A DNA stretch of 64,000 nt from Alphaproteobacteria bacterium bin52 (GTDB lineage Bacteria > Pseudomonadota > Alphaproteobacteria > Thalassobaculales > Thalassobaculaceae): positions 1 to 64,000 of the forward strand of contig MPMT01000010.1 of the NCBI GenBank assembly GCA_002238645.1, written 5' to 3'. The position numbers and the translations under genes are program-made. Every line of letters begins with the position of its first letter. The stretch's first letter is position 1. This document shows positions 45,446-57,614 of the stretch, piece by piece. The notes below the pieces were generated by a model. It made no database searches, had not been told where the DNA came from, and worked only from the letters and a program-made list of their open reading frames with translations.

Positions 45446-45970
45446 ATGGCGGTCAGGCCGATCATCAGGATGGGGCATCCCGTATTGCGCCGGCGGGCGG
45501 CTGCGGTGACGGCGGATCATGCGGCCCTGCTGCCAGACCTGGTGCGCGACATGGTCGAGACCATGTACACCGCCCGCGGCATCGGGCTCGCCGCGCCCCA
45601 GGTTGCCGAGAGCCTGCGCGTCATCGTCTTCCTCGACATTGCCTGCCGCGAGACCGACGAGGCGGCACCGCTGCAGGTGCTGATCAACCCCGAGGTCGTG
45701 CCCGTCGGCGCCGACACCGCGCTCGACTGGGAAGGCTGCCTCTCGATCCCGGGCCTGCGCGGCGAGGTGGCGCGCCATGCACGGATCCGCTACAGCGGCA
45801 TTGACGGGACGGGACAGCACGTCGAACGCGAGGCGACCGGGCTCGCGGCCCGCGTGGTGCAGCACGAGGTGGACCATCTCGACGGCATTCTCTACCCGGA
45901 CCGGATGACCGACATGCGCCGGTTCGGCTTTGTCGAGGAACTCGATGACAACGAGGACATGGACCAATGA
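45446..45970 (+). CDS. def: Peptide deformylase
   Basis: A 174-residue metalloenzyme removing the N-formyl group from nascent peptides. All three motifs are present: GIGLAAPQ (residues 45-52), EGCLSIPG, and the metal-binding HEVDHLDG. ATG at 45446. Its stop overlaps the coq9 start as ATGA. No fmt follows, so this may be one of two deformylases. Confidence 0.95.
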   Translation: MAVRPIIRMGHPVLRRRAAAVTADHAALLPDLVRDMVETMYTARGIGLAAPQVAESLRVIVFLDIACRETDEAAPLQVLINPEVVPVGADTALDWEGCLSIPGLRGEVARHARIRYSGIDGTGQHVEREATGLAARVVQHEVDHLDGILYPDRMTDMRRFGFVEELDDNEDMDQ

Positions 45971-46614
45971 CCGGTGAAACCGGGGCGGCGGGGCGGATCC
46001 AGGCACTGCGCGATCGCCTGATCGAGGCGTCGCTCCCGCATGTGCCGTTCGACGGCTGGTCCCTGCGGGCGCTGGCGGCGGGCGCAGCCGACATCGGGCT
46101 CGGCGTCGGAGAGGTTCACGCAGCCTTTCCCGATCCCGCGCGCAACAGTGTGAGCCACTTCGCCGCATGGACCGACCGGCGCATGCTCGACCGCTTCGCC
46201 GGAACCGACCTCGACAGCCTCCGGACCCGGGAAAGGGTGTCTCTGGCAATCCGCCTGCGCCTTGACGTCCTGGCCGCTCATCGCGAGGCGGTGCGGCACG
46301 CGATCGGATACCTCTCGCTGCCCGGCAACCAGCTGCTCGGGTTCGGGTGCGCGTGCCGCAGCGTCGACGAGATCTGGCACGCCGCCGGAGACCGGTCGAC
46401 GGACTTCAGCTACTACACGAAACGCGGCCTGCTCGCCGGCGTGCTGGTGTCGACGACGCTGTTCTGGCTTGACGACGACTCGGACGGGTTCGCCGACACC
46501 GCGGCATTCCTCGAAAGACGCATTGCCGACATCATGCGCATTCCGGAGATACGCGGGCGCCTCCGCCGCATGGTCCCGAAACCCCGGTTCAGGCGGTCCT
46601 CGCGACGCGGTTGA
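45967..46614 (+). CDS. COQ9 family protein, ubiquinone biosynthesis
   Basis: A 215-residue COQ9 homologue. The diagnostic C-terminal stretch LFWLDDDSDGFADTAAFLE is intact, preceded by a TetR-like helical N-terminal part. COQ9 is a lipid-binding partner in ubiquinone synthesis and is typical of alphaproteobacteria and mitochondria. It is translationally coupled to def, and its 3' end overlaps purK on the other strand by 26 bp. Confidence 0.93.
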   Translation: MTGETGAAGRIQALRDRLIEASLPHVPFDGWSLRALAAGAADIGLGVGEVHAAFPDPARNSVSHFAAWTDRRMLDRFAGTDLDSLRTRERVSLAIRLRLDVLAAHREAVRHAIGYLSLPGNQLLGFGCACRSVDEIWHAAGDRSTDFSYYTKRGLLAGVLVSTTLFWLDDDSDGFADTAAFLERRIADIMRIPEIRGRLRRMVPKPRFRRSSRRG

Positions 46615-47668
46615 CGTGCCCCATCTTGCGTCCCGGCCGGGTCTCGGACTTGCCGTAGAGATGCAGCCGTGCACCGGGCTCGTCCAGGACGTCGGCCCAG
46701 GTGTCCGCCGCCTCGCCGATCAGGTTCTTCATCACGGTCGGATGCAGGAGTTCCGCAGGCCCGGGCGCATGTCCGGTAACCGTGCGCACCAGCTGCTCGA
46801 ACTGGCTCGTGGCCGCGCCATCGATGGTCCAGTGCCCGGAGTTGTGGGGGCGCGGCGCGAGCTCGTTCATCAGCAGCGAGCCGTCGGCGAGCAGGAACAT
46901 CTCGACAGCCAGGACCCCGACCAGCCCGGCGGCCTCGGCGAGCGTCACCGCGATGCCGCGCGCCGCGGCCGCCGCATCCGCCGGAACGTCGGCCGGCGCG
47001 ATGGTGGTGTCGAGAATGTGGTTCTCGTGCCGGTTCTCGACCACGCAGTAGGGGACCGGCCGGCCGTCGAGACCCCGTGCGACGATGACCGAAACCTCGC
47101 GCTCGAAGCCCACGAACCCCTCGAGGATCGCATCTCCGGTGCCAAGCGCCGTCCAGGCCGGTTCCAGGTCCTGCGGTGCGCGAAGGACCGCCTGTCCCTT
47201 GCCGTCGTAGCCGAACCTGCTGGTCTTCAGTACCGCGGGAAAGCCGATGGCGTCGGCCGCGTCGGCCAGCGTGGATCGGTCGGTCACGTGACGCCAACGG
47301 GCAACCGGAACACGGTTCGCGGCCGCGAATTCCTTCTCGCGGACCCGGTGCTGTGACACCGCGAGCAGGGCGGAGCCGGGACGGACCGGAACCCGTGCCT
47401 CGAGCAGGCGCACCGATGCGAGCGGGATGTTCTCGAACTCGTAGGTGACGACGTCGACGGCGCCCGCGAAGGCGTCAAGCGCGTCACTGTCGCCGAACTC
47501 CGCCACCGTCACGCGATCGGTGACCTGGGAGGCCGGGCTGTCGGCCTCGGGCGTGTAGACATGACACCGGTACCCGAGACGCGCCGCGGCCAGGGCGGTC
47601 ATGCGGCCGAGTTGCCCGCCGCCCAGGATGCCGATCACGCTGCCCGGGCCGAGCGCTGCGGTCAGCAC
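46589..47668 (-). CDS. purK: N5-carboxyaminoimidazole ribonucleotide synthase
   Basis: ATP-grasp enzyme of purine synthesis that carboxylates AIR to N5-CAIR. The 359-residue protein has [33 protein letters not shown], the ATP-grasp loop [13 protein letters not shown] and [18 protein letters not shown]. The start chosen is GTG at 47668, overlapping purE by 7 bp; a longer in-frame start lies within purE. purE-purK is the normal pair. Confidence 0.94.
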   Translation of the reverse strand: MLTAALGPGSVIGILGGGQLGRMTALAAARLGYRCHVYTPEADSPASQVTDRVTVAEFGDSDALDAFAGAVDVVTYEFENIPLASVRLLEARVPVRPGSALLAVSQHRVREKEFAAANRVPVARWRHVTDRSTLADAADAIGFPAVLKTSRFGYDGKGQAVLRAPQDLEPAWTALGTGDAILEGFVGFEREVSVIVARGLDGRPVPYCVVENRHENHILDTTIAPADVPADAAAAARGIAVTLAEAAGLVGVLAVEMFLLADGSLLMNELAPRPHNSGHWTIDGAATSQFEQLVRTVTGHAPGPAELLHPTVMKNLIGEAADTWADVLDEPGARLHLYGKSETRPGRKMGHVNRVARTA

Positions 47669-48168
47669 GGGTCTTCCGGCACCTCGCCCACCGCCTCCGC
47701 CTGCGCGTTCCGCCACGCGTCGAGCCGCCCCGCAAGGCCCTCGTCGCCGATTGCGAGAATGGCGGCCGCCAGCAGGGCCGCATTCGCCGCCCCGGCGGCG
47801 CCGATCGCGAGCGTGCCGACCGGGACGCCGCGGGGCATCTGCACGATCGACAGCAGGCTGTCGAGACCGCTCAGCGCCCGGCTCTCGACCGGGACGCCGA
47901 GCACCGGCACCGAGGTCTGGGCCGCGACCATTCCCGGCAGGTGAGCCGCTCCCCCGGCACCTGCGATGATGACCTGGAGCCCGCGGCCGCGGGCTTCGCG
48001 TGCGTAGGTCGCCAACCGGTCCGGCGTGCGGTGCGCGGATACCAGCCGCGCCTCGTAGTCGATCACAAGTTCCTCGAGAATGGCCGCGGCCTGCCGCATG
48101 GTCGGCCAGTCCGACTGGCTTCCCATGATCAGTCCGACACGGGGGCGGGAGGGCGCCTGCTTTCCCAT
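47662..48168 (-). CDS. purE: N5-carboxyaminoimidazole ribonucleotide mutase
   Basis: A 168-residue class I Pur[15 protein letters not shown], the catalytic [10 protein letters not shown], and [16 protein letters not shown] are all present. It converts N5-CAIR to CAIR. ATG at 48168 follows GGAGAACGCC. It precedes purK in the same operon and is 40 bp downstream of a DUF465 gene. Confidence 0.95.
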   Translation of the reverse strand: MGKQAPSRPRVGLIMGSQSDWPTMRQAAAILEELVIDYEARLVSAHRTPDRLATYAREARGRGLQVIIAGAGGAAHLPGMVAAQTSVPVLGVPVESRALSGLDSLLSIVQMPRGVPVGTLAIGAAGAANAALLAAAILAIGDEGLAGRLDAWRNAQAEAVGEVPEDPC

Positions 48169-48208
48169 GGCGTTCTCCGGTGCGTCTCGCGGCTGTTCGA
48201 CCTGCCGC

Positions 48209-48415
48209 TCAGGCGATGATGTCCGGCAGCAGGTCGCTCTCGATCTGGGCGATCTGGTCCCTGAGCGCCAGCTTTCGCTTCTTCAGCCGCGTCAGGCGCA
48301 GCTGATCGAATCCGGTCGGGCGGGACAGGCTGTCGATCACGCTGTCCAGGTCTCGGTGCTCCTCGCGCAGCTGGTGCAGGCGCGCCTTGATTTCCTCCCG
48401 GTCCCGCATGCTCAC
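48209..48415 (-). CDS. DUF465 (YdcH-like) small protein
   Basis: A 68-residue charged helical protein with the DUF465 core [16 protein letters not shown] and [13 protein letters not shown]. Function unknown; predicted coiled coil. The start is GTG 48415 (better-spaced GGAAG) or ATG 48409. A shorter paralogue is encoded divergently 181 bp away. It lies upstream of purEK on the same strand. Confidence 0.85.
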   Translation of the reverse strand: MSMRDREEIKARLHQLREEHRDLDSVIDSLSRPTGFDQLRLTRLKKRKLALRDQIAQIESDLLPDIIA

Positions 48416-48596
48416 GATGCTCTTCCCGCCCGTGTTCAGGATCGCGGGTCATAGCAAGGTTCGCAGTGCATGAACAGCGACAACGGCGGTGCGCGCGCAG
48501 TGCATTCCGGTTCATCCGGATTGCGCCCGGCGGCGCCGCGCAATAGACTTTGAGCGTTGGCTCGACCGACCAGTCCAGTGCAGACGGAGGACACAG

Positions 48597-48773
48597 ATGA
48601 CGGATACGGCACGTACGGACGAACTGCGTGCACGCCACGCCGAACTGGATCGCCTGCTGGCAGAGGAACAGGCGAGACCCATGCCGGACAGCGGTATCCT
48701 GTCAGACCTCAAACGGCGCAAGCTTGCGCTCAAGGACCAGATCGCCAGTGCCGAAGGGGCCGTCGACGCCTGA
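48597..48773 (+). CDS. Small DUF465-related protein
   Basis: A 58-residue helical protein. RARHAELDRLLAEEQ and LKRRKLALKDQIAS align with the DUF465 core of the divergent gene. ATG at 48597 has CGGAGG upstream at good spacing. Function unknown; possible partner in a heteromeric coiled coil with its paralogue. Confidence 0.85.
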   Translation: MTDTARTDELRARHAELDRLLAEEQARPMPDSGILSDLKRRKLALKDQIASAEGAVDA

Positions 48774-48789
48774 ACGGCGCCGCGATGCG

Positions 48790-49365
48790 TCACGGCTCGA
48801 AGAAGACCGTCTCGCGCTCGCCCCTGAGATGGATGTCGAAGAGGTAGACCCCGTCGCGCGAACCGGGTGCGGCAAGAAGGGTGCCCCGGCGCTCGGGCGG
48901 AACGGTTGACAGCACCGGGTCCGAAGCATTGGCCTCGGCCTCGTCGGCAAGGTAGATCCGGGTGAATGCGTGGCGTGGCATTCCCCGCATGAACAGGATC
49001 ACGTTCAGGTGCGGTGCCTGGCCGTCGCCCGGCGGACCCGGCCGGATCGTCTCGAACACGAACCGGTGTTCGGGATCGGTACCGGTTCCGCATCGCCCGA
49101 AACCGGCAAACCCGGTATTGCTCCTGCCGTCGGGGTAGCGGCCGGTGGCATCCGCCTGCCAGATCTCGACCATGGCGTCGGGCACCGTCTCGCCCCCGGC
49201 ATCGAAGACCCGGCCCTCGAGGCGAAGCCTCCGGCCGGGCGTGTCGGGTCCCGCCATGGTCCCGTCCGCGATACTGGAGAGCGCGGAATAGCCGTACTGA
49301 CCGGGGGTCAGTCCGAAGGCGAAAAACGGTCCGACGGTCTGCGACGGTGTCTGGCGCCTGCGCAC
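48790..49365 (-). CDS. pcaG: Protocatechuate 3,4-dioxygenase alpha subunit
   Basis: The 191-residue structural subunit of the intradiol ring-cleaving enzyme. TPSQTVGPFFAFGL, AMVEIWQADATGRYP and LNVILFMRGMPRHAFTRIYL are family blocks. The start is GTG at 49365, three bases after the pcaH stop. The iron ligands come from PcaH. No other pca gene is adjacent. Confidence 0.94.
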   Translation of the reverse strand: MRRRQTPSQTVGPFFAFGLTPGQYGYSALSSIADGTMAGPDTPGRRLRLEGRVFDAGGETVPDAMVEIWQADATGRYPDGRSNTGFAGFGRCGTGTDPEHRFVFETIRPGPPGDGQAPHLNVILFMRGMPRHAFTRIYLADEAEANASDPVLSTVPPERRGTLLAAPGSRDGVYLFDIHLRGERETVFFEP

Positions 49366-49368
49366 GGT

Positions 49369-50091
49369 TCAGTCCTCCAGCGGCGTGGCACGGCGGCCGC
49401 GGAGTACGATGTCGAACCGGTAGCCCAGCGCAAAGCCCTCCTCGGTTACCTCCGGGTCGTAGTCCATGACCAGAAGGTCGCGAAAGGGCACCGGCGTACC
49501 CATGTAGATCGGGTCGTGCGCGAGCAGGGGGTCTCCCGGAAAGTAGCTCTGGGTCACAAGCCGGGTCACGAAGGCCGGGCCGAACAGCGAGAAATGGATA
49601 TGCGCCGGACGCCAGGCGTTGGGATGGTTGCCCCAGGGGTAGGCCGCAGGCTTGATGGTGATGAAACGGTAGCGTCCCTGCTCATCGGTCACGCAGCGCC
49701 CGCCGCCGAAGAAGTTGGGGTCGGTCGGCGCGTCGTGCCGGTCGGCAGTGTGTATGTATCGCCCGGCGGAGTTGCACTGCCAGATCTCGATCAGGGTGTC
49801 GGGCTGTGCACGCCCGTCCTCGTCGAGCACCTGGCCGGTCACGATGATGCGCTCGCCGAGTGGCGCGCCGTCAGTGACCCCGTTTCGTGTCAGGTCGTGG
49901 TCAAGCGGCTGCACGGCGCCGTGCCCGTACACGGGTCCGGTCAGTTCCGAAAGGGTCTGGACCAGCGGGATCGCCGGTCGGCCGGGGCTTCGGGACGCGC
50001 TCGAGTGGTAGTCGGGCACCACCCAGTTCGGCTGGGTTTCCGGATCGAACGGTGCGTATCCGGGCAGGTCCCGGCTGCTGGTATCGGACAT
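49369..50091 (-). CDS. pcaH: Protocatechuate 3,4-dioxygenase beta subunit
   Basis: The 240-residue iron-binding subunit. IEIWQCNSAGRYIH gives one tyrosine ligand, and AAYPWGNHPNAWRPAHIHFS supplies the second tyrosine and the two histidines of the Fe(III) site. It opens protocatechuate to 3-carboxymuconate. ATG at 50091 has GGGAGG at six bases; the upstream GTG is not well placed. pcaHG form an operon after the glycerate kinase gene. Confidence 0.95.
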   Translation of the reverse strand: MSDTSSRDLPGYAPFDPETQPNWVVPDYHSSASRSPGRPAIPLVQTLSELTGPVYGHGAVQPLDHDLTRNGVTDGAPLGERIIVTGQVLDEDGRAQPDTLIEIWQCNSAGRYIHTADRHDAPTDPNFFGGGRCVTDEQGRYRFITIKPAAYPWGNHPNAWRPAHIHFSLFGPAFVTRLVTQSYFPGDPLLAHDPIYMGTPVPFRDLLVMDYDPEVTEEGFALGYRFDIVLRGRRATPLED

Positions 50092-50105
50092 CGGCACCCT
50101 CCCTG

Positions 50106-51413
50106 TCAGCGTGCGGCCTCGATCAGGATGGCCCGGAAATCGTTGACATTGGTCAGGGTCGGACCGCGCATCACCAGACCGTCAAGACGCGAGAAAAACC
50201 CGAATCCGTCGTTGCGCGCAAGGAATTCCGCTGCCCGCAGTCCGGCGTCTGCGGCCCGGGCCAGGGTCTGCGGCAGGTAGATCGCACCGGCATTGTCACA
50301 GGTCCCGTCGATACCGTCGGTGTCGCAGGCAATCGCGGAGATCCGGTCCAGGCAGTCGGTCGACCGTTCGGCCAGAGCGACGGCAAGGCCGAGCAGGAAC
50401 TCCGCGTTGCGCCCGCCCTCGCCGTTGCCGGTGACGGTGACGGTGGTCTCGCCGCCCGACAGCAGCACGCAGGGAGGCGGCACCGGCTGGCCGCGCCGCG
50501 CCACCTGGCTGGCGATGCCGGCATGCACGCGTGCGACCTCGCGGGCCTCGCCCTCGATCGCGTCACCGAGAATGAACGGCGTCACCCCGGCCAAGCGTGC
50601 CGTCTCCGCCGCCGCGACCAGCGCCTGCTGGGGTGTGGCGACCAGCCGGGCTTCGGCCCGTCGCAGACGGGGATCGCCCGGCTTCGGGGTCTCGCTGTCC
50701 GGGCGCGCCAGATGCGCGGCCACTGCCGCCGGTGGCGTGATGGCGTAGCGTTGCAGCACCTCGCGCGCCTCGGCGAGGCTGGTCGGGTCCGCGACCGCCG
50801 GGCCCGATGCGATGACATCGAGCGCGTCGCCCGGAACGTCGGAAATCGCCAGGGTCACCAGCCGGGCCGGCGCTGCGGCGAGCGCCAGGCGGCCTCCCTT
50901 GCTGGCCGACAGGTGCTTGCGCACGCAGTTCATCTCGTGAATGGTCGCCCCGCACGCCAGCAGGTCTTCGGTCACCCGCTGCTTGTCCGCAAGCTCAAGC
51001 CCCCCGGCCGGCAGCGACAGCAGCGACGACCCGCCACCCGAGACCAGGAACAGTGCGAGGTCGTCGGCACCGAGGCCCCGCGCGAGATCGAGCAGGCGCG
51101 CGGCAGCCGCAAGCCCGGCTGCGTCCGGGACCGGGTGGGCGGCCTCGACCACCTCGATGTGCCGGCACGGGACCGCGTGGCCGTACCTCGTGACCACCAG
51201 CCCCTCGAGCGGCCGGCCGGGCCGGTTCAGGTCCCACCAGGTCTCGACCCCGCGCGCCATGGAGCCGCCGGCCTTGCCCGCGCCAACCACCACAACCCGG
51301 CCAGCGGGCGGGTCAGCCAGGACCTGGTCGAGATGCGCCGCCAGGCACCGTTCGGGATCGGCGGCCGCGACCGCGGCGTCGAACATGGCGTTGAGCAGGT
51401 CGACGGGATCCAT
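50106..51413 (-). CDS. Glycerate 2-kinase (GckA/MOFRL family)
   Basis: A 435-residue class II glycerate kinase. VVVVGAGKAGGSMARGVE, FLVSGGGSSLLSLPAGGL, AISDVPGDALDVIASGPAV and the MOFRL-domain blocks LLSGGETTVTVTGNGEGGRN and AIACDTDGIDGTCDNAG are all present. It phosphorylates D-glycerate at C2 for entry into lower glycolysis. Length is usual. It lies 14 bp upstream of pcaH on the same strand, an unexpected operon partner. Confidence 0.92.
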   Translation of the reverse strand: MDPVDLLNAMFDAAVAAADPERCLAAHLDQVLADPPAGRVVVVGAGKAGGSMARGVETWWDLNRPGRPLEGLVVTRYGHAVPCRHIEVVEAAHPVPDAAGLAAAARLLDLARGLGADDLALFLVSGGGSSLLSLPAGGLELADKQRVTEDLLACGATIHEMNCVRKHLSASKGGRLALAAAPARLVTLAISDVPGDALDVIASGPAVADPTSLAEAREVLQRYAITPPAAVAAHLARPDSETPKPGDPRLRRAEARLVATPQQALVAAAETARLAGVTPFILGDAIEGEAREVARVHAGIASQVARRGQPVPPPCVLLSGGETTVTVTGNGEGGRNAEFLLGLAVALAERSTDCLDRISAIACDTDGIDGTCDNAGAIYLPQTLARAADAGLRAAEFLARNDGFGFFSRLDGLVMRGPTLTNVNDFRAILIEAAR

Positions 51414-51548
51414 GGCTCACCTTCCCGGCAGGGGCGACGGGTCCCGATGTAGCCCGGACGAGGGGGGTCGGGCAATGTCCGGGACCGGTCTTGATTCCGG
51501 CCCCGCTCCCGCGCAGGGTCCACTCGAACCGCCGAAGGACAGTTTTCC

Positions 51549-52082
51549 ATGGCCCACGGGAACACCGCCCCGGAGATTGTCACCGAACGTCTGAGGCTGC
51601 GCTCCTTCAGGGCCGATGACTTCGAGGAGTACGCCCACCTTGTCGGACACCCGCTGGTCGCACGGCATGTCGGCGACGGGACCCCCCTCGACCGGGCCGC
51701 GGCCTGGCGCCACCTGGCCATGGTTCTGGGACACTGGATCCTGCGTGGTTGCGGCATGTGGGCCGTCGAGCACCACGGCCGCATGGTCGGCCGGGTCGGC
51801 CTGCTGCACCCCGACGGCTGGCCGGAGCTCGAACTCGCCTGGGCCCTGCACCCGGAGGTCTGGAACCACGGGCTGGCGACCGAGGCGGCGGCAGCGGCCA
51901 TGGACTGGGCGTTCGATGTCCATGGTGCCGACCGGCTGATCAGCATGGTCCGGCCCGACAACACCACATCGATCAGGGTGGCGGAGAAACTCGGCATGCA
52001 CCGGGAGGACAGCCTGGTCCTGCTGGGTCAGCCGGCCCTGGTCTACGCGCGCGGGCGCGACATCAGGCAGGCGTCTCCGTAG
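51549..52082 (+). CDS. GNAT family N-acetyltransferase (RimJ/RimL type)
   Basis: A 177-residue acetyltransferase. The N-terminal IVTERLRLRSFRADDFEEY and the acetyl-CoA-binding region around EVWNHGLATEAAAAAMDWAF are typical, with IRVAEKLGMHRE near the end. It resembles enzymes acting on ribosomal or small-molecule amines; the substrate is unknown. Its last 40 bp overlap queA on the opposite strand. Confidence 0.87.
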   Translation: MAHGNTAPEIVTERLRLRSFRADDFEEYAHLVGHPLVARHVGDGTPLDRAAAWRHLAMVLGHWILRGCGMWAVEHHGRMVGRVGLLHPDGWPELELAWALHPEVWNHGLATEAAAAAMDWAFDVHGADRLISMVRPDNTTSIRVAEKLGMHREDSLVLLGQPALVYARGRDIRQASP

Positions 52083-53080
52083 GACAGGAATCGGTAACCC
52101 GCGTCGATGGCATGGCGATAGGCGGCCATCACCCGTTCGTGCCCGGCAAAGGCGCTGACCAGCATCATCAGGGTCGAGCGGGGCTGGTGGAAGTTCGTGA
52201 GCAGCAGGTCCACCACCCGGAAACGGTACCCCGGGGTAATGAACAGTGCGGTCTCGCCGTCGAACGGCGCCGGTCGGCCGGTTGGCGCCGCGGCGGTTTC
52301 GAGAATCCTGAGTGTGGTGGTCCCCGCTGCCACCACCCGTCCGCCGGCATCGATGGTACGCCGGATCTCCGCGGCGGTGGCGGCACTGACCGACCCCCAC
52401 TCGGCGTGCATCGGGTGATCGTCGGTGTCGTCAACGGTCACCGGCAGGAAGGTTCCGGCACCGACATGCAGCGTGACCGTGACCCGCCGCACGCCGCGGA
52501 GCTCCAGTGCCCCGACCAGGCGCGGGGTGAAGTGCAGGCTCGCGGTGGGAGCGGCAACGGCCCCGTCACGGGCTGCGAACAGGGTCTGGTAGTCGGAGCG
52601 GTCGCGGGCATGGTCCGAATCCGGACCGCGCCTGATGTAGGGCGGCAGAGGCATGCGCCCGGTCTCGTGCAGTCGCGCGCGCAGGGTCGCGTCGTCGATA
52701 CGGAAGTCGAACTCGACCTCCCCGGCCTCGCGCGAGAGCACCACCGCGTCCAGTCCGCCCGCAAACCGGACCGTATCGCCGGACCGCAGGCGACGGGCCG
52801 GCCGGGCCAGTGCCTTCCAGCGGCCGGGTCCGGCGGGCCTGTGCAGGGTGGCCTCGATGCGCGCGTCGCCACGCCGGCCTTCGAGCCGTGACGGGATCAC
52901 CCGGGTGTCGTTGACCACCAGCAGGTCGTCGGGCCCGAGCAACGAGACCAGGTCCCCGATCGAGCGGTCGGCGAGCCGGGCGCCCGTCATGTCGAGCAGG
53001 CGCGCCGCGTCCCGCGGACGCACCGGGTGGTCGGCGATAAGCTCCCTCGGCAGGTCGTAGTCGAACAGGTCGACGCGCAT
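52043..53080 (-). CDS. queA: S-adenosylmethionine:tRNA ribosyltransferase-isomerase
   Basis: QueA moves the ribosyl group of SAM to preQ1 in tRNA, giving epoxyqueuosine. The 345-residue protein has LFDYDLPRELIADHPVRPRD at the N terminus, LVVNDTRVIPSRLEGR, HVGAGTFLPVTVDD, HAEWGSVS and DLLLTNFHQPRSTLMMLV. Length is typical. It is 6 bp from the queT gene on the same strand and faces tgt-queG. Confidence 0.95.
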   Translation of the reverse strand: MRVDLFDYDLPRELIADHPVRPRDAARLLDMTGARLADRSIGDLVSLLGPDDLLVVNDTRVIPSRLEGRRGDARIEATLHRPAGPGRWKALARPARRLRSGDTVRFAGGLDAVVLSREAGEVEFDFRIDDATLRARLHETGRMPLPPYIRRGPDSDHARDRSDYQTLFAARDGAVAAPTASLHFTPRLVGALELRGVRRVTVTLHVGAGTFLPVTVDDTDDHPMHAEWGSVSAATAAEIRRTIDAGGRVVAAGTTTLRILETAAAPTGRPAPFDGETALFITPGYRFRVVDLLLTNFHQPRSTLMMLVSAFAGHERVMAAYRHAIDAGYRFLSYGDACLMSRPRA

Positions 53081-53086
53081 GCCGGT

Positions 53087-53641
53087 TCACCCGGCGGTCC
53101 CGTGCCGGCGGTCCCCGTTCGACCTGCCGGCAGCCGCCACGATGGCACGGAACGGCCCGAGCAGGACCAGGGCCATCGCGAGCTTGGCGCCGTAGTCACC
53201 GATTGCGAGCGTTATCCAGGGCACGTCGGTACCGGCGAAGGCGAGAGAGAAGAACAGGGTGGTATCGACCGCGGAACCCGCGAGCGAGGAGACCAGGGGA
53301 GCCTTCCACCAGGTCGCGCGCCGCAGGCGGTCGAAGATCGCGACATCGAGCAGCTGTGCCATCAGGAAGGCGGTGCCCGACGCGAGTGCGATACGCACGT
53401 CGGCAAGCGACAGCGACAGCACCACCCCGACCGCGAACCCGGCGTACACCACGCGGCGCGCCGGTGCGCTCCCCAGCAGGCGGTTGGTCACATCGGTCAC
53501 CAGGAACGCCACCGGATAGGTAAAGGCGCCCCAGGTCAGCCAGTCGCCGAGCTGGTACTCGACCGCGATGTTTGACACCAGCACCACGATGCCCATGGCG
53601 CACACGGCCAGCACGGTTGCCTTCGTCTCGGACCGTCGCAT
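53087..53641 (-). CDS. Queuosine precursor transporter (YhhQ/QueT family)
   Basis: A 184-residue inner-membrane protein with about six hydrophobic segments. The VUT/YhhQ signature is seen in WGAFTYPVAFLVTDVTNRLLG and AFLMAQLLDVAIFDRLR. Known members import preQ0 or preQ1. ATG at 53641 gives MRRSETKATVLAV. It lies directly upstream of queA, consistent with salvage of an external queuosine precursor. Confidence 0.9.
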   Translation of the reverse strand: MRRSETKATVLAVCAMGIVVLVSNIAVEYQLGDWLTWGAFTYPVAFLVTDVTNRLLGSAPARRVVYAGFAVGVVLSLSLADVRIALASGTAFLMAQLLDVAIFDRLRRATWWKAPLVSSLAGSAVDTTLFFSLAFAGTDVPWITLAIGDYGAKLAMALVLLGPFRAIVAAAGRSNGDRRHGTAG

Positions 53642-53798
53642 GCCATCCCTGCCGACGCGAGTGGGAACACGAACCCGCTGTTTAGGCGGAACCCGGCCGT
53701 GCCGCAACAGGATGCCCGGGAGAGGACGGGCTCGCTTGCGCCCGGTCAGGCCGTCTCCTAAGTTTGGTTCCGGAACGCAACCCAGGGAGAATCCGGAC

Positions 53799-54617
53799 AT
53801 GGCCAACCGGGTCGTCGACGAGAGGATCGTCATCGCCGACACCGTGACCAAGCTCGGCGCGGAGTGCGCCGGACGGGTGGTGCTCGGAGGATCGCACGGC
53901 GGGGTCTACGCCGCCTACTGCGCGGTCAAGGCCCGGGCCAGGGGCGTGATCCTGAACGACGCCGGACGCGCGAAGGACGACTCGGGCATCGGCGGCGGCG
54001 TCTACTGCCAGGAACTCGACATTCCCTACGCCACCGTTGAAACCATGTCGTGCCGCATCGGCGACGGGGAAAGCGCGTTTCGCGACGGGATCATCTCCCA
54101 TGCCAACCCGCTCGCGGCCTCGCTCGGCGTCGCACCGGGCATGCCGGCGCGCAAGGGTGCGGACCTCATGTGCCGGGCGGCGCTGTCGGACCGGCCGGTC
54201 CCGGCCTACGCGGAGGCACGCACCGAGCTGCCGTGCCCGCCGGGCACCCGCATGATCGTGCTGATGGATTCGGCCTCGCTGATCGTCGACGAGGACGTCG
54301 GCCGGATCGTGGTCACGGGCAGCCACGGCGGCGTGCCGAGCCCGGATCCGGCAGCAGCACTCAGGGTCGACGCGCATGCCGGTTTCTTTCATGATGCGGG
54401 CGTTGGCAGGGACCGGGCGGCGCTCGGTCGGCTGGCGCCGCTCGACGACCGGGGCATCATCGCCGCCACCGTGGCCTGCATGAGCGCACGGATCGGCGAC
54501 GGCGCCTCGATCTACCATGACGGGGTGCTGAGCCACGTCAACCGGACCGCGGCCGCGGCCGGTGCCGCGGCCGGCAGGCCGGCACGCGACTTCATCGACA
54601 CTCTCGCCGGGAACTGA
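53799..54617 (+). CDS. Unassigned protein with two internal repeats
   Basis: A 272-residue soluble protein that I do not recognise. It consists of two related halves (about 10-122 and 152-269). Each has a strand ending in GSHGG (31-35 and 174-178), a DAG (54-56 and 199-201), the pentapeptide RIGDG (86-90 and 231-235) and an SH followed by N (100-103 and 245-248). No signal peptide or membrane segment. ATG at 53799 follows AGGGAG. It stands between queT and tgt and is 3 bp before the next gene, so the two are likely co-transcribed with tgt-queG. Confidence 0.8.
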   Translation: MANRVVDERIVIADTVTKLGAECAGRVVLGGSHGGVYAAYCAVKARARGVILNDAGRAKDDSGIGGGVYCQELDIPYATVETMSCRIGDGESAFRDGIISHANPLAASLGVAPGMPARKGADLMCRAALSDRPVPAYAEARTELPCPPGTRMIVLMDSASLIVDEDVGRIVVTGSHGGVPSPDPAAALRVDAHAGFFHDAGVGRDRAALGRLAPLDDRGIIAATVACMSARIGDGASIYHDGVLSHVNRTAAAAGAAAGRPARDFIDTLAGN

Positions 54618-54620
54618 GAC

Positions 54621-57614
<2,994 letters not shown>

